Positions 41,952 through 54,929 are shown, counted from the first letter of the stretch. The stretch is 64,000 bases of DNA from Vibrio cidicii (GCF_009763805.1 NZ_CP046803.1:682001-746000), one strand, 5' to 3'. Translations and numbers: made by a program. Notes: generated by a model from the sequence alone, not told the origin.

Positions 41952-42298
41952 ATCAAGCCTTTTCAGTCGGTAGGTTGTCGCAATATCGCACTAACACCAA
42001 TTGTGATGAAGATCTATTCACCACCACATGAATACCCCGGCTTTGTTGCTCTCAATGAAGAATGTGGCAGCGATGATCTATCGTTGAATCTAATATACGC
42101 CTATCCGACTGACGTTTTTATCTAGAAATATGACAAAACACATTCCTATTACGACAAGTGGTTTTTTTACCAAATGAACTATTATAGAGTCATTACCTAT
42201 GGACTTTGCTGCATAAGTAGATTCAAAAAGGATGCTCGATCGATTTTTCTATACTTGTGTGCCGAGACTGAATGTTATTAATAAATCAAGGAGTCAAT
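41952..42298. other. Divergent intergenic region between TDT gene and dps
   Basis: 347 bp with no supportable gene. It holds the promoters of the TDT gene (minus strand) and of dps (plus strand); AAGGAG precedes the dps ATG. I see no clear OxyR or Fur box. Confidence 0.5.
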
Positions 42299-42773
42299 AT
42301 GGATACTATCAATATTGGAATTAATGAAGCCGACCGCATTGCCATTGCTGAAGGTTTGAAACGCTTATTGGCCGACTCTTACACACTTTATCTGCAAACT
42401 CACAACTTTCACTGGAACGTAACCGGTCGACAGTTTCCGCGATCTGCACCTGATGTTTGAAGAGCATTACACCGAGCTTGCAATCGCCGTGGATGACATC
42501 GCTGAGCGTATTCGTTCATTGAATATTGTCGCACCAGGCACTTATAAATCTTTAGCCGCACTCACTTCAATCAAAGAGGTGGAAGATATCCCGCCCGCCA
42601 TGGAAATGGTTAAAATTCTTACGCAAAGTCACGAACAGGTGATTAGAACTTGTCGTGAGATACTCACCATTGCTCAAGACGCCAATGATGAATCGTCAGC
42701 AGCACTGATTTCTGATCGCATGCGTGTTCACGAAAAAACGGCATGGATGTTAAGAGCGATGTTGGTTGCCTAG
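42299..42773 (+). pseudogene. dps: Dps-family ferritin-like DNA-protection protein, frameshifted
   Basis: The restored product is 157 aa, the family's length. Ferroxidase ligands: His in HNFHWNVTG, then Asp and Glu in [12 protein letters not shown]. An extra T in CAGTTTCCG (42434-42436) breaks the frame right at this motif; without it the protein reads [18 protein letters not shown]. It forms 12-mers that bind and oxidise Fe(II) with peroxide. Start ATG 42299 has AAGGAG 6 nt upstream; a good terminator follows. The break at a catalytic motif is the GTTTC artefact type. Confidence 0.92.
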
Positions 42774-42790
42774 ATCCCATTTATCGCCTG

Positions 42791-42821
42791 ACGGGGTTAA
42801 CTAGCCGTTAGCCCCGTTTTA
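42791..42821 (+). terminator. Rho-independent terminator after dps
   Basis: ACGGGGTTAAC-TAGCC-GTTAGCCCCGT, 11-bp stem with one wobble pair, then TTTTA. Confidence 0.88.
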
Positions 42822-42958
42822 TAGGCAGTAGTCGCGAAAGCCTTCAGCAGCTATCTTCCACCGTAAGAGTTCACTGCTAAAGAGTACGCTTCAGGACTCT
42901 AGTAATGTTTATGAGTTATTCCTAAAATACCTATTTTGATACATTTTAATGAGACCGG

Positions 42959-43756
42959 ATGTCAAAACAAACTCCTCACACAGCAATGTTATCACCCAGC
43001 GATGTGGCCTTTATTTTGGATCCAGATCAGCCAGTACTTACTCACAGTCGTAGCATGGTCGCCGAGTCGACGATTAAGCCCCACGCCCATCCGCGAGGAC
43101 AGCTGCTATGGAGTGCGAAAGGGATATTGCGAGTGACCAGCGAAAAGGCGGTTTGGGTAGTCCCGACAACTCATGCGGTATGGATTCCGGGCGGTCATTA
43201 CCATCAAGTAAGTAATGAAACCGCGACACAAACTCGCAACTTATACATAGATCCCTCGTTTTGTGTACGTCAAAACTCCGATAAAGTCGTCATGTTAAAA
43301 ATGAGCTCGTTAATGCGAGAAGTGATACTCAGGCTGACAGAAAATGCGGGGGAGCTCACCCAACAAAGAGCCCATCACCTAGGCTTAGTTGCCCTTGATG
43401 AGCTTGAATCTTTACCAGCATTGGAACTGTATATTCCATCCGGGCATGACCCTCGCCTGCAACGTCTGATCAGCATTGTTGTTAATCAGCCAGAGCAATC
43501 ACTGCTACTTGAGCAGTTAGCAACAGAGGTCGGAGCCAGTGTTCGTACTATTGAACGATTGTTTAAAGCAGAAACAGGGCTAACATTTCGTCAATGGCGC
43601 AGCCGCTTTCGTCTGATGAATTCTCTGGAGAAAATTACTCAGGGAGCTAAGACGACACTGGTTGCGCATGAATTAGGTTATAGCAGCGTGAGCAGTTTTA
43701 TCTCTTCTTTTAAAGAGATGTTTGGTTGTACACCTCAAGAGTATGCTCAAAAGTAA
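42959..43756 (+). CDS. AraC-family regulator with cupin sensor
   Basis: 265 aa. N-terminal AraC-type cupin (STIKPHAHPRGQLLWSAKGI, VWIPGGHYHQV) binds the ligand; C-terminal HTH_18 domain, LLLEQLATEVGASVRTIERLFKAE ... FRQWRSRFRLMNSLEKI ... HELGYSSVSSFISSFKEMFG. Same direction as mdtL, whose start lies 175 bp downstream, so mdtL is a candidate target. Ligand unknown. Confidence 0.88.
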   Translation: MSKQTPHTAMLSPSDVAFILDPDQPVLTHSRSMVAESTIKPHAHPRGQLLWSAKGILRVTSEKAVWVVPTTHAVWIPGGHYHQVSNETATQTRNLYIDPSFCVRQNSDKVVMLKMSSLMREVILRLTENAGELTQQRAHHLGLVALDELESLPALELYIPSGHDPRLQRLISIVVNQPEQSLLLEQLATEVGASVRTIERLFKAETGLTFRQWRSRFRLMNSLEKITQGAKTTLVAHELGYSSVSSFISSFKEMFGCTPQEYAQK

Positions 43757-43931
43757 CGTGACTATTCTGTGAGTTATTTAACTGACGACAAGTCGAGCAG
43801 GACTAGCTCACTATTGAAGCTACTTTTCGCCATGTCGTGCATGGAAATACCTGTTGTCACAATGGTAACTCGTCAACTCAAATGATGGTCCCTAATATCC
43901 TCGTAAACCCAATTTGTTTGCGAGTTTCGCT

Positions 43932-45137
43932 ATGAAGCCATTCTTTTTATCCCGATATTTACTGTGTAGTTTTGCCTTTGTGCTGCTTTATCCAACTGCA
44001 ATTGATCTCTACTTAGTTGCTTTGCCACAAATTGCTAGCGACCTATCTGCGAGCGAATCACAACTTCATATCGCCTTTTCTATTTATCTCGCAGGTATGG
44101 CGTCAACGATGGTGTTTATTGGGCGAGCAGCAGATCGTTTGGGCCGTAAACCAGTAGCGATATTCGGCGCCATCATTTTTACCCTAGCTTCAATGCTGGC
44201 AGGCTTAGCGCAGACTAGTGATAGCTTTCTGGTGATGCGCTTTTTTCAAGGTGTGGGGGCTGCGTGTTGTTATGTGGTCGCTTTTGCCATTTTGCGTGAC
44301 ACTTTAGACGATCAAAAACGGGCGAAAGTGCTCTCAATGCTGAACGGAATTACTTGTTCTATCCCTGTTCTTGCACCTGTGATTGGCAATTTGATCATGA
44401 TTTATTTTCCTTGGCCTGTGTTGTTCACTGCCATGGCGATAATGGGCCTTTTGATCGGCTTAACGGCGTGTTTTGTTCTTAAAGAAACGCTACCTAAACC
44501 TGAGCCAACGACTTTGGCTGTAGAGCCGAAATACAACGAGTCGCTGTTCAGTCGATTCTTCATCTCTCGCGTGGTTTTTACCTCTCTGGGCGTTACTGCG
44601 ATTCTCTCTTATGTGAATACGTCACCAATGATTGTGATGGATACATTAGGCTTTACCAGAGGCGAATATTCTACCGCTATGGCTTTGCTTGCTATGGTAG
44701 GCATGGCGACATCATTTTCAGCACCGATGGCATTGTCTTATTTTAAACAATACACGCTCATGGTGGTGGCACAGGTGACAGGTTTGCTGTCGGCTATTGT
44801 CATTCTCGCGGCTCACTTGAATGGCGATAGTTCGACACTCTACATGATAGGCTTTGGCTTAATCAGTATGAGCTTTTCTTTGGGTTTCGGCGTCGCTATG
44901 AGTCAAGCTCTAAGCCTCTTCTCCCGCAATGCGGGTTTGGCAAGTTCCATGCTCGGCATTGCTCAGGTTTCGTGCTCCGCTCTGTATATTTGGTTTATGG
45001 CGCTATTGGGTGTACCTGCTGTCACAATGTTAATGATCGCCTTGGTTGCCAGTGGCATGATTGGGCTGAGTCTAATATTATTATTTCCATATCAAAACGT
45101 TAGTGAACATCATGAAGAAATCTCTTGCCCGACTTGA
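43932..45137 (+). CDS. mdtL: Multidrug MFS transporter MdtL
   Basis: 401 aa (E. coli MdtL 391). Very similar to MdtL through the first half: [54 protein letters not shown] (MFS motif A), [17 protein letters not shown] (motif C-like) and [18 protein letters not shown]1 drug:proton antiporter, twelve helices, inner membrane. ATG 43932. The LysR gene yidZ begins 26 bp before its stop; the mdtL-yidZ neighbourhood also exists in E. coli, which supports the assignment. Confidence 0.93.
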   Translation: MKPFFLSRYLLCSFAFVLLYPTAIDLYLVALPQIASDLSASESQLHIAFSIYLAGMASTMVFIGRAADRLGRKPVAIFGAIIFTLASMLAGLAQTSDSFLVMRFFQGVGAACCYVVAFAILRDTLDDQKRAKVLSMLNGITCSIPVLAPVIGNLIMIYFPWPVLFTAMAIMGLLIGLTACFVLKETLPKPEPTTLAVEPKYNESLFSRFFISRVVFTSLGVTAILSYVNTSPMIVMDTLGFTRGEYSTAMALLAMVGMATSFSAPMALSYFKQYTLMVVAQVTGLLSAIVILAAHLNGDSSTLYMIGFGLISMSFSLGFGVAMSQALSLFSRNAGLASSMLGIAQVSCSALYIWFMALLGVPAVTMLMIALVASGMIGLSLILLFPYQNVSEHHEEISCPT

Positions 45138-46068
45138 CCTTAATTTATTGCTCACCCTGCAATTGCTACTACAAGAGCTGAGTGTCACCAAAACGGCGAA
45201 AAAGCTCAATGTGACCCCTTCAACAGTGAGCAAGTCGTTAGGTAAATTGCGAGAATGGTTTGATGACCCATTGTTTGTCAATACACCGCAAGGGTTAAGA
45301 CCGACAACGCTCGCGGAAAGCATGCAAGAGAGCCTATCTGATTGGATGCAAATTGGTCGTCAAATTACGTCGCGCCGCGGAGATGACGCGCCAAGAGGGG
45401 TAGAGTTCCACCTTGGCGTTGAGTCACCTTTGTCACTCATTATGGTTGATGAACTGACCAAGCAAATTCATAACACGTACCCGGATTCTAAAGTGAAGTT
45501 TCATAACTGGGATTATGATTCACTGGATGCGATTACTCGTGGTGAAGTAGATATTGGCTTTACAGGCCGTGAGAGTCATCCTCGTTCAAAAGAGTCTTTA
45601 GAATTGCTTCCGTACTTCATCAACTTTGAGGTTCTGTTTTCGGATTTACCCATGGTGTATCTCCGTAACGATCATCCTGCTTTGAAGCAAGAGTGGTGCT
45701 TGGAAACCTTTTTGAGTTATCCCCACATCAACGTAACGTGGGAAAAGAACGATCGTTGGGCGCTTGATGAGATCTTTACTGAGCAGGGATGCACGAGAAA
45801 CATCAGCTTAACGATGGCCACTTTCGAGCAAGCGTTATTTGTGGCGGAAAGACCAAATCATCATATGTTGACGACTGCGCCTAAGTACTGCCGGAGATAT
45901 TGTGAGCAGTTACATCCAAATTTGATTGCTCTGCCGATTCCCATTGAAAAGGAACATCAGCACAAATTGATCATTCCATTCACGATGATTTGGCATAAAC
46001 GTAATAATCAGAATCCAAAAATCGTTTGGTTGAGAAAAACCATTAAGAGTCTTTACGGGGCGAATTGA
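45112..46068 (+). CDS. yidZ: LysR-family regulator YidZ
   Basis: 318 aa. The N-terminus [19 protein letters not shown] and helix-turn-helix [38 protein letters not shown] match E. coli YidZ closely, as do [19 protein letters not shown] and [15 protein letters not shown] near the end. YidZ is reported to influence anaerobic NO survival in E. coli. Overlaps mdtL by 26 bp, so translationally coupled with it. Confidence 0.93.
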   Translation: MKKSLARLDLNLLLTLQLLLQELSVTKTAKKLNVTPSTVSKSLGKLREWFDDPLFVNTPQGLRPTTLAESMQESLSDWMQIGRQITSRRGDDAPRGVEFHLGVESPLSLIMVDELTKQIHNTYPDSKVKFHNWDYDSLDAITRGEVDIGFTGRESHPRSKESLELLPYFINFEVLFSDLPMVYLRNDHPALKQEWCLETFLSYPHINVTWEKNDRWALDEIFTEQGCTRNISLTMATFEQALFVAERPNHHMLTTAPKYCRRYCEQLHPNLIALPIPIEKEHQHKLIIPFTMIWHKRNNQNPKIVWLRKTIKSLYGAN

Positions 46069-46190
46069 ACGGTAGGATGCGTCGTCAATGGGTAGAGTAC
46101 CACCGGCGCAAACCATATTCCTCGGGCATTGATAACGTAACGGCTAAGGTGAAAAAGTAGTTCAACAAGACCAATCTTCTTCAAAACCTC

Positions 46191-46214
46191 AAACGCCACC
46201 TTGCGGTGGCGTTT
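46191..46214. terminator. Bidirectional terminator between yidZ and collagenase gene
   Basis: AAACGCCACC-TTGC-GGTGGCGTTT, a 10-bp perfect stem with T-rich flanks on both strands. Confidence 0.85.
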
Positions 46215-46242
46215 GTATTTCATTTGTCTTTCCAACTCATGA

Positions 46243-48663
46243 TCAGTGGAAATAAACCACCATCTCGACGTCATCGCCTTGTTGTGGCGCGTTGAGTGAA
46301 AAATGCAGATAACCCGCTTGCTCAACAGGAATCGCGAGGTATTGGTTGCTGCCAGCGTAGCGAGATGCAAACTGGTGCTGCTCTGGGGTTGGCCAATGTT
46401 CACGGCTGGCGTATAAGTTCACGTTGCCTTGGCTGTCCGAGGGGGTGAGATCGCTGAGCCAAATGCGCACTTCGCTCACGCCCTCTGGTACATACACCGC
46501 GGCGTAGCGCTGCTGGTGGACGGTCAAATGCTGTGCCTGACCCGATTGCAGCATGACAGGTGCAAGGTCATCTTGCTCTTGGGTTGGTGGCATGGGTGCC
46601 GCGGTGTCTATTGTTGCGGTTAGGTTCACGGCTTGGTAGCTACCACGGCCAGTGACGCTCAGATAGTAGCGGCCCGGTTTCACGTAGCCAGATGCGTCGG
46701 CAGCAAACTGAATTTCTTCATTGCTGCCATCGACAAATTCGCTCACTTCAAAATCGTAATAGTGGGCCACTTGGTTGTAACTCATGTAGAGATCCGCATC
46801 GCCATCGCCCTCAATGGCCACGCTAAAGTGGGTGGTATTGGCGGGCACATCCACGTAGAACAGCTTCTCACTGTAGGCTTCGCCGCTGAGGGTAATGCGC
46901 TGATTGGCCTGCAACTGCGTCACATCATCGCTCGGCTCTGTTGGCGTATCTGGGTCGGTGTCTGGGTTTTCTGGCGTCACTTCTAAGCCATCTAACCAGC
47001 GAGCAAATTCGCCGTCGTATTGTTGGCCAAGCGTTTGTACTTGCTGCGCCCACTGTTCGAACTGGCCAGAACGCGACAAAGCCAATAGCCCCTCAACCTC
47101 TTGAGGGAGGTTTTCCAACATGAAGCGCACCGCCAAATAACCCCAGCGATAAATGCGATTGGTATCGTGCGAATAGCTGGTGGCAAACACTTGCGAGAGG
47201 CTCATTTTCCCTTGGGCAATCAGTTCAATGGCCGCTTGGTAGCCCTGTTTGTAATGCATGTACTCAGCAAAACCCTCTAGCCACCAAACCACATAACCGT
47301 GAGCGAGGTTGTCGCTAAACGAGCCATATTGGTTAAAGCGCGCATCCAAGTAGTGGGTGTATTCGTGCTCTAGGTTCTGAATCGAGAGTTCTTCGCCATT
47401 GGCGTAGCGATAGGCGACAAAACGAGCGGTGTTATTCTCATCGGCTGGGTTGCCTTCAAGGTACTGGCCGCCGTTGTCGGTGGTGTTGCCAAACAGAAAC
47501 GCGGAGTAATCGACATAGCTGTCATTGTTGGCAAACACCGCCACTTCCACACGTTGGTTGTGATCGTCCGCTACTGGCTGCATGCCAGTATTGGCCACTT
47601 GGTGGAAATCGGCTTCTTTCGCGGCCAACACATCACACGCTTTGGCGGCTTGTGCTGGAGTGAGATCTTGTGAACGGATGATCGCTGGGCCTTGGCATTC
47701 GTGGCGGTTAGGTAATACCCGAGCGGCGAGATCGCGCTTCGCTTGCGACAAATCCAAACCATTTAACGCTTCTGGGGCGAAGTAGCTGAGCATTTCCACC
47801 GCTGCGAGCCACAACTTGTCGTGTTCGCTACCCAATGGATAACGAGCCATCACGCGTTGCATTACTTGTACGGCTTTTTGTTTAGTGGCTTTGTCTGGGC
47901 TGGCGATCAAGCGGCCCGTTTCGCGCAGTGCGTTAAACAGCAAAAAATCGGCATCAGTATCGAGCGCCCATGCGTTGTCATTCGCGAATTTTTCCAGCGT
48001 ATCGATGTGTTGAGTGTTGCTGGCAAGGTAGCGATAAAACGCGTCGTTGGCGATATGGCCCGCCATCGAGCGGAACAGGTTGTTGAGACCATCAACCCAC
48101 TGAGTATTTTTTGCTGTCTCAGGGTTAAATTGTTGCAGCGCCAGCATCATCGCATCCATGGTCAGCGGCAGTTGCTTAATGTTGTCCACCATCAGCGTGA
48201 GGCTCTTCATCGCGCCCACTTGCTCACGCCCTTGATCAAGAGCATGAGGGTTGGCTAAAAACGCGTTGATGGTATGGGCGAATTGCTGGCCTAAGAGATC
48301 GGAGAAAGCCGTCACGTTTCCTGCGTTGTAACGAACGTAGTAGGCAGCGCGAACGTATTCGCCTAAGTTTTCAATCGCACGCGCTTGCTCGGCTTCGCCT
48401 TGATACGTTTGTACCGCTTGGTGTAGCGCGACCTGAACGCGGCTTAAGCTTGCTTCGCTGTAGATGTTGTCCAGCGTGTCAGACGAGGCATAAAACCAAC
48501 TGCTGTAACAGGATGAATCGGCACTGGAGATGGCAGCGGCAAGATCGGGCGACTGCTGCAATTGGGCAACATCACATTGGGTTTGTGCAAAAGGAGCACC
48601 AGAGACCGATGCGAGTAAACAAGCCAGAGCCAAACGGCGACGAGGGGAAGGAAGAAGAGACAT
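46243..48663 (-). CDS. Secreted M9 collagenase with two PPC domains
   Basis: About 806 aa from ATG 48663 (an ATG at 48675 adds 4 residues). Signal peptide [22 protein letters not shown]. Peptidase_M9_N (about residues 30-270) then M9 catalytic domain with the zinc motif H-E-Y-T-H in [14 protein letters not shown] (first His about residue 433) and a downstream Glu in [13 protein letters not shown] Pro/Asp/Thr linker ([15 protein letters not shown]) leads to two bacterial pre-peptidase C-terminal (PPC) domains. It degrades collagen outside the cell and is a known Vibrio virulence-associated type. Monocistronic. Confidence 0.93.
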   Translation of the reverse strand: MSLLPSPRRRLALACLLASVSGAPFAQTQCDVAQLQQSPDLAAAISSADSSCYSSWFYASSDTLDNIYSEASLSRVQVALHQAVQTYQGEAEQARAIENLGEYVRAAYYVRYNAGNVTAFSDLLGQQFAHTINAFLANPHALDQGREQVGAMKSLTLMVDNIKQLPLTMDAMMLALQQFNPETAKNTQWVDGLNNLFRSMAGHIANDAFYRYLASNTQHIDTLEKFANDNAWALDTDADFLLFNALRETGRLIASPDKATKQKAVQVMQRVMARYPLGSEHDKLWLAAVEMLSYFAPEALNGLDLSQAKRDLAARVLPNRHECQGPAIIRSQDLTPAQAAKACDVLAAKEADFHQVANTGMQPVADDHNQRVEVAVFANNDSYVDYSAFLFGNTTDNGGQYLEGNPADENNTARFVAYRYANGEELSIQNLEHEYTHYLDARFNQYGSFSDNLAHGYVVWWLEGFAEYMHYKQGYQAAIELIAQGKMSLSQVFATSYSHDTNRIYRWGYLAVRFMLENLPQEVEGLLALSRSGQFEQWAQQVQTLGQQYDGEFARWLDGLEVTPENPDTDPDTPTEPSDDVTQLQANQRITLSGEAYSEKLFYVDVPANTTHFSVAIEGDGDADLYMSYNQVAHYYDFEVSEFVDGSNEEIQFAADASGYVKPGRYYLSVTGRGSYQAVNLTATIDTAAPMPPTQEQDDLAPVMLQSGQAQHLTVHQQRYAAVYVPEGVSEVRIWLSDLTPSDSQGNVNLYASREHWPTPEQHQFASRYAGSNQYLAIPVEQAGYLHFSLNAPQQGDDVEMVVYFH

Positions 48664-49005
48664 AACCACACTCATTGATTAGTAAAATAATTTGAGCGGT
48701 GTGTTATAGGTCTTGCGTGCCACAAAATGAAACCAATAGCATAAACTTTATGAGATTAGTTCAGAAAATAGATCCTTTAATCTAATTTATAGAATTGAAG
48801 GCATGAATTTTACTTATTGAAAATGTTATTAAAAATTTAAAAAATGGAATAAAACGACGTTTATACAGAGTCAAATCTGCCCCAAAGACACACTTTTTGA
48901 GGCGGGAAGATTTCGTGGGCACGCATATGTCCCTTGAGGGATAAGGAGTGCGCCCTTGAGTGCTCAAAGGCGCGGCCAGTTCATTCCTATAGGGGGAAGA
49001 ATGAC
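48664..49005. other. Intergenic region with two strong hairpins
   Basis: Contains the collagenase promoter region (AT-rich, 48664-48860) and the downstream part of the murP transcript. At 48950-48973 GCGCCCTTGAG / CTCAAAGGCGC forms an 11-bp stem with a 2-nt loop and one wobble; at 48930-48941 TCCCTTGAGGGA forms a 5-bp stem. Both share CCCTTGAG. They lie 33-76 bp past the murP stop but lack a U tract. Confidence 0.5.
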
Positions 49006-50466
49006 TCAGCTTAAATCGACGTCTTTGCTACCAAAGAAGTAGGTGGCGAGGAAGCCGACGGCATACGAAATGAGCAGGCCAATAACAAACACCGCCATCC
49101 CTACAAAAATACCGCTGTTAGAAGTCATTAATGGCACAGCGACGATACCCGATGGGCCAAACACGGTATTCAAACCGACAGGTAAGCCAAGGTAAGACAC
49201 CAAGCCAATAAAGAAGCCGCCCGCCGCGCCACCAATACAGGCCGTCACAAACGGTTTGACGCGTGGTAGGGTGACGCCGTAAATCAGTGGCTCACCGATG
49301 CCGAGAATGCCCGGGATGATCGCCCCTTTCACTTGCGTGCGCAGCACCGCGTCTTTCTTCGCTTTGAAATACAGAGCCAGTGAAGCCCCCACTTGGCCGC
49401 CGCCCGCCATCGCCAAAATGGGGAACAGTGAGTTAAAACCTTGCGCTTCCATCAGCGCAAAATAAACAGGCACAAAGCCTTGGTGGATACCAAACACCAC
49501 TGAAATCAAAAACAGACCAGCAAGAATCGCCGCGCCCAGCGGGTTGTCGTTGAGGTTCAAGAACAACCAAGACATGCCTTTGAACAGCTCGCCACCGATA
49601 GGCATGATCACCACAAACGTGACCACACCCATGATCAGCAGCGTGACCACTGAGGTAAGAATCATGTCGAGATCATCGGGCATGTATTCACGCACTTTGC
49701 GTTCCACTTGCGCACCAATGATCGCCGCCAGCAGAACGCCGATAATGTTGCCTCGCGGGTCAATGGTGTAGCCAAAGAACTCACTCATGCCCGAGTAGAT
49801 GCCAGAGGTGGCATCTGGGTTGTAGCCCAGCACAAAGAGTGACGCGAGAATGGCGCCGTTCACGCCAGAGCCACCAAAGGCTTGCTGCGCGTTGTAACCA
49901 ATCAAGATGCTCAGAAAGGCAAACAGCCCTTTGCCAAACACTTTCATGTAAGCGATCAGATCGAGCATAAATTGGCTTGGGGTTTGCTCCAGCACGAACA
50001 TTTGCTCAAGCAGCGTAGCAAAACCAAGCAGCAAACCTGCGGCAATGAAACCGGGGATCAGCGGGGTGAAAATGGTGGCAAACTTGCTCAAAAAGCGTTG
50101 CACCGCGCTGGTCTGTTTGCTCTTCATTTGCTTTTTCTGCTCAGCGGCAACGCTGGAGAGATCGTTCGTGTCGCTGGCAATAGCCTGTTCTTGCACATCG
50201 CCATTAATGACGCTTTCAATCAGCTTGTTCATCAGCTCGGCCGCTTGCTGCGCTTTGCCGGGGCCAAGGATGATCTGAAATTGCTCATCGCTTTCCACCA
50301 CGCCCATGACGCCGGGGATTTGCTTAATCACAGCCTGATCTGCTACGCCATTGTTGGCCAGCGTTAAGCGAAGTCGGGTCATGCAGTTGCCACATTTGCT
50401 GACATTACTGCTGCCGCCCACCGCAGCCAGCAGCTGCGAGATCATTGTTTGGGTTATCTTTGCCAT
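49006..50466 (-). CDS. murP: PTS N-acetylmuramic acid transporter EIIBC (MurP)
   Basis: 486 aa. Residues 1-90 are the EIIB domain with the phosphorylated cysteine in [11 protein letters not shown] (C28); the rest is a ten-helix EIIC domain of the glucose/sucrose superfamily ([36 protein letters not shown]). It takes up N-acetylmuramic acid and phosphorylates it to MurNAc-6-P. There is no EIIA domain, so it must use a EIIA-Glc in trans, as in E. coli. Follows murQ by 25 bp in one operon. Confidence 0.93.
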   Translation of the reverse strand: MAKITQTMISQLLAAVGGSSNVSKCGNCMTRLRLTLANNGVADQAVIKQIPGVMGVVESDEQFQIILGPGKAQQAAELMNKLIESVINGDVQEQAIASDTNDLSSVAAEQKKQMKSKQTSAVQRFLSKFATIFTPLIPGFIAAGLLLGFATLLEQMFVLEQTPSQFMLDLIAYMKVFGKGLFAFLSILIGYNAQQAFGGSGVNGAILASLFVLGYNPDATSGIYSGMSEFFGYTIDPRGNIIGVLLAAIIGAQVERKVREYMPDDLDMILTSVVTLLIMGVVTFVVIMPIGGELFKGMSWLFLNLNDNPLGAAILAGLFLISVVFGIHQGFVPVYFALMEAQGFNSLFPILAMAGGGQVGASLALYFKAKKDAVLRTQVKGAIIPGILGIGEPLIYGVTLPRVKPFVTACIGGAAGGFFIGLVSYLGLPVGLNTVFGPSGIVAVPLMTSNSGIFVGMAVFVIGLLISYAVGFLATYFFGSKDVDLS

Positions 50467-50491
50467 AACGGTCTCCTTGAAACCTTAATGG

Positions 50492-51394
50492 TTACTTGTC
50501 GTTCAGCGCAGCGCGGATAAAACCGTTGTGCTGTTGTAGTTTGTTTTTGGCTTGCTCGGCATCCAGGCCAGAAAGAATCATTAAAATCGCGGTCTTGCAG
50601 TGGCGATCGCATGCTTTGAGCGCTTCTTCTGCTTCTTCTGCGCACACGCCAGTGGCCTCTACAACGATGTTGGTTTGGCGTTGGATCAGCTTGGCGTTGG
50701 TTGCTTCCACATCCACCATCAAATTGCCAAACACTTTGCCACTGCGGATCATCGCGCCGGAGGTCAGCATATTGAGCACCAGTTTTTGCGCCGTGCCCGC
50801 TTTCATGCGAGAAGAGCCTGTGACCACTTCTGGGCCCACCACCGGCAAAATGGCGATTTGCGCCGCATCGGCCATTGGGCAAACCGGATTACAGGCGATC
50901 GACACCGTTGTTGCGCCAATTAAGGTGGCGTATTCCAAACCGCCCAACACATAAGGTGTGCGTCCGCTTGCGGCAATGCCAACCACCACATCGTTGGCTG
51001 TCAGGTTGAGTGATTTGAGATCGTTTTGCGCCAGCTCTCGGTTGTCTTCGGCATTTTCCACCGCTTTTAGAATGGCAGTGTGGCCACCGGCAATCAGGCC
51101 AACCACGAGCTCTGCTGGCGTGCCGTAAGTTGGTGGGCACTCACTGGCATCAAGAATGCCTAAGCGACCAGAGGTACCTGCGCCCATATAAATCAAACGG
51201 CCACCGTGGGCAAACGCCTGTGTGATGGCGTCCACCGCTTGGGCGATGTACGGCAAAACCGCTTCCACCGCCAACGCCACTTTCTGATCTTCTTGATTGA
51301 TGACTCTGAGCATCTCGACGGTGGACAGGGTATCAATCTCTGCACTGGCTGGGTTGCGGCTTTCTGTAACCAAACGGCTTAAATCAATTTTCAT
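50492..51394 (-). CDS. murQ: N-acetylmuramic acid 6-phosphate etherase MurQ
   Basis: 300 aa from ATG 51394, which matches the start of E. coli MurQ (MQLEKMITEG...); an ATG three codons earlier has no usable ribosome-binding site. SIS fold: [26 protein letters not shown] and [21 protein letters not shown] are the MurQ signatures, and a conserved Glu (DASECPP) acts in ether cleavage. It converts MurNAc-6-P to GlcNAc-6-P plus D-lactate, the step after MurP. First gene of the murQP operon. Confidence 0.95.
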   Translation of the reverse strand: MKIDLSRLVTESRNPASAEIDTLSTVEMLRVINQEDQKVALAVEAVLPYIAQAVDAITQAFAHGGRLIYMGAGTSGRLGILDASECPPTYGTPAELVVGLIAGGHTAILKAVENAEDNRELAQNDLKSLNLTANDVVVGIAASGRTPYVLGGLEYATLIGATTVSIACNPVCPMADAAQIAILPVVGPEVVTGSSRMKAGTAQKLVLNMLTSGAMIRSGKVFGNLMVDVEATNAKLIQRQTNIVVEATGVCAEEAEEALKACDRHCKTAILMILSGLDAEQAKNKLQQHNGFIRAALNDK

Positions 51395-51441
51395 GGTGGA
51401 CATTTCTCGATAATAGGTTTTGAACTGAGGGCGATTCTATG

Positions 51442-51454
51442 GAATAAAATATTC
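51442..51454. promoter_or_regulatory. Candidate RpiR/MurR operator
   Basis: GAATA-AAA-TATTC palindrome between murQ and the rpiR gene. GGAATAA recurs at about 51508 and 51606. Binding by the divergent RpiR protein is an inference. Confidence 0.5.
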
Positions 51455-51460
51455 GGTTTT

Positions 51461-51476
51461 GGTGAGAAAAATCACA
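51461..51476. promoter_or_regulatory. Candidate CRP site upstream of murQ
   Basis: GGTGA-GAAAAA-TCACA matches TGTGA-N6-TCACA at 9 of 10 positions, 67 bp upstream of murQ, as expected for a catabolite-controlled PTS operon. Confidence 0.62.
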
Positions 51477-51640
51477 CTTAAGGTTATTCTTTAGGCAGAT
51501 AAACTCTGGAATAATGGGACTAATTAAAGGGCGATAATGACCGTTAATTGAAGAAAAGTCGCTTTTAATTAGTGGTTTGCTGTTTTCGGTTTTTATTTCT
51601 CGTTTGGAATAATTTATTTAAACTTTTTTGAGGTTTTACT

Positions 51641-52489
51641 GTGTCTGTTATCAATAAAATCGTCGCAAGACGAACTCAGTTGTCGCAAAGTGGCCGAGTG
51701 ATTGGCGATTGGATTGTCGAAAATGCAGAAAAAGCGGCGCAATTAACCAGCCAAGAGTTGGCAGAGCAGGCAAAAGTGAGCCAATCGAGCATCGTCAAAT
51801 TTACTCAGCGACTTGGCTTTAAAGGTTACAGCGCCTTTAAGCTCGCCCTGACTGAGGAAATTGGCCGCAAACAAGCGATGCAGGCCACGCCGTTGCACAG
51901 CGATATTCTGGTCGATGATCCGCTGGCGGTGATTGCGCAAAAGCTGATTAAAGCCAAAACCGACGCGATGTTTCAAACCACCAATGCGCTTTCGTATGAA
52001 GCGTGCCATCAAGCGGTGCAGTGGTTGAGTGAGGCAAGGCGCGTGCAGATCGTCGGCATTGGAGGCTCTGCGCTAACGGCAAAAGACCTCAGTTATAAGC
52101 TGCTTAAACTCGGCATCACCACCTTGGCCGAGCAAGACAGCCATGTGCAGATCGCGGTGGCGCGCACTTTGAGTGAACAAGATGTGCAAATTGCCATCTC
52201 GTTTTCAGGAGAGCGCAAAGAGATCTTGGTGGCGGCCGAAGCGGCCAAAGAGCAGGGGGCGAAAGTGATTGCGCTCAGCTCACCGAAAAAAAGCCGATTA
52301 CGCCAAATTGCCGATATGACCTTCGACACCATTGCCGATGAAACCGAACATCGCAGCTCGGCGATTGCTTCACGCAGCGCACAAAACGTCATTACCGATT
52401 TGCTGTTTATCATTCTGGTGCAACTGCGTGATGAGAGCGCAAGGCAGATGATCAGCGACATCTCCTCCGATATTCGCCAGATATGGTAA
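51641..52489 (+). CDS. RpiR-family regulator, MurR-like
   Basis: 282 aa from GTG 51641 with TGAGG 7 nt upstream. N-terminal RpiR helix-turn-helix (AAQLTSQELAEQAKVSQSSIVKFTQRLGFKGYSAFK) and C-terminal SIS sugar-phosphate-binding domain (VQIVGIGGSALTAKDLSYKLLKLG, IAISFSGERKEILVAAEAA). Divergent from murQ, so it probably represses murQP and is released by MurNAc-6-P, as MurR is in E. coli. The ligand is inferred from context. Confidence 0.88.
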   Translation: MSVINKIVARRTQLSQSGRVIGDWIVENAEKAAQLTSQELAEQAKVSQSSIVKFTQRLGFKGYSAFKLALTEEIGRKQAMQATPLHSDILVDDPLAVIAQKLIKAKTDAMFQTTNALSYEACHQAVQWLSEARRVQIVGIGGSALTAKDLSYKLLKLGITTLAEQDSHVQIAVARTLSEQDVQIAISFSGERKEILVAAEAAKEQGAKVIALSSPKKSRLRQIADMTFDTIADETEHRSSAIASRSAQNVITDLLFIILVQLRDESARQMISDISSDIRQIW

Positions 52490-52521
52490 TAGCCGCATGA
52501 ACGGCTTCAAACGCATGCAGA

Positions 52522-52731
52522 TTAGTGCACAACCGGAGGCTGCTTTTGCGAAGTTTTAGGCAGTTCCAGCACAAACACCAACCGTGGCCAAGCTTTTGGC
52601 AAGTAGCTGGCAATGGAGAAGATCGGATGGGCCGTCACTTGAGGAAAGTTCAGCGTATCGGGCCAATGGCTGGCGCCGCCACGCAGGCCAGATTCACTCA
52701 CCGAGAAAGAAAAGGCTGGTAAACGAGTCAT
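52522..52731 (-). CDS. Small hypothetical protein downstream of groEL2
   Basis: 69 aa from ATG 52731, with TGTGAGG 8 nt upstream. The sequence is Pro- and Ser-rich and unlike any family I recognise (RLPAFSFSVSESGLRGGAS, then YLPKAWPRLVFVLELPKTS). It lies past the groEL2 terminator. The good ribosome-binding site is the main support; translation is uncertain. Confidence 0.42.
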   Translation of the reverse strand: MTRLPAFSFSVSESGLRGGASHWPDTLNFPQVTAHPIFSIASYLPKAWPRLVFVLELPKTSQKQPPVVH

Positions 52732-52754
52732 AACATTCACCTCACATCGTTAGT

Positions 52755-52780
52755 CAGACGGGCTCACGCGAGCCCGTCTG
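52755..52780. terminator. Terminator downstream of groEL2
   Basis: CAGACGGGCT-CACGCG-AGCCCGTCTG, a 10-bp perfect GC-rich stem 24 bp past the groEL2 stop. The T run (GTTTT) is on the plus-strand side. Confidence 0.78.
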
Positions 52781-52803
52781 GTTTTCATGTTGAGCTCAAG
52801 CGA

Positions 52804-54420
<1,617 letters not shown>

Positions 54421-54430
54421 TCAAAAATCA

Positions 54431-54721
54431 TTACTCAACAATTGCCAACACATCTGATTCAGAGAGAATCAGATACTCTGTGCCGTCAATTTTTTCGCTT
54501 TTCACGCCATAACCGTCGTTGAAAATAATTTGCTCACCCACTTTGACATCCATCGCCGCGCGCTCACCATTTTCCAGACGTTTACCAGCGCCCACCGCAA
54601 TCACCTTGCCGCGGTTTGACTTTTTCACCGATTGAGCAGTGAGAACAATTCCCCCTTCAGATTTGTTTTCCACCTCTTGTCTCTCAACAATTAGCTTGTC
54701 ATTTAAAGGACGAATATTCAT
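54431..54721 (-). CDS. groS2: Co-chaperonin GroES, second copy
   Basis: 96 aa, usual length. [14 protein letters not shown], the mobile-loop region [18 protein letters not shown] and [13 protein letters not shown] are GroES landmarks. It caps the GroEL2 ring. First gene of the groESL2 operon, behind a sigma32-type promoter. Confidence 0.95.
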   Translation of the reverse strand: MNIRPLNDKLIVERQEVENKSEGGIVLTAQSVKKSNRGKVIAVGAGKRLENGERAAMDVKVGEQIIFNDGYGVKSEKIDGTEYLILSESDVLAIVE

Positions 54722-54811
54722 TTGCTAGTGCCTCCAACTTAGCAGAAAAAATAAAAGACAGAGTTGCTTAGAGTGCTGAAGCAAGCCATTGCTATCTCGC
54801 TTCAGTGCAAT

Positions 54812-54839
54812 AAATAGGGCCGGAAAAATCGCTTTCAAG
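54812..54839 (-). promoter_or_regulatory. Sigma32-type heat-shock promoter of groESL2
   Basis: Minus strand: CTTGAAA, 13-bp spacer, CCCTATTT, against the consensus CTTGAAA-N13/14-CCCCATNT. About 95 bp upstream of groES2. Confidence 0.78.
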
Positions 54840-54929
54840 ACTATTTTTTAATAAAAAAAATTTATCGTATTCATAAAACTCGCTTGCCAAAGAGCGCGTG
54901 TTCAAACCGATTTTCAGCAGACTTTGGCT

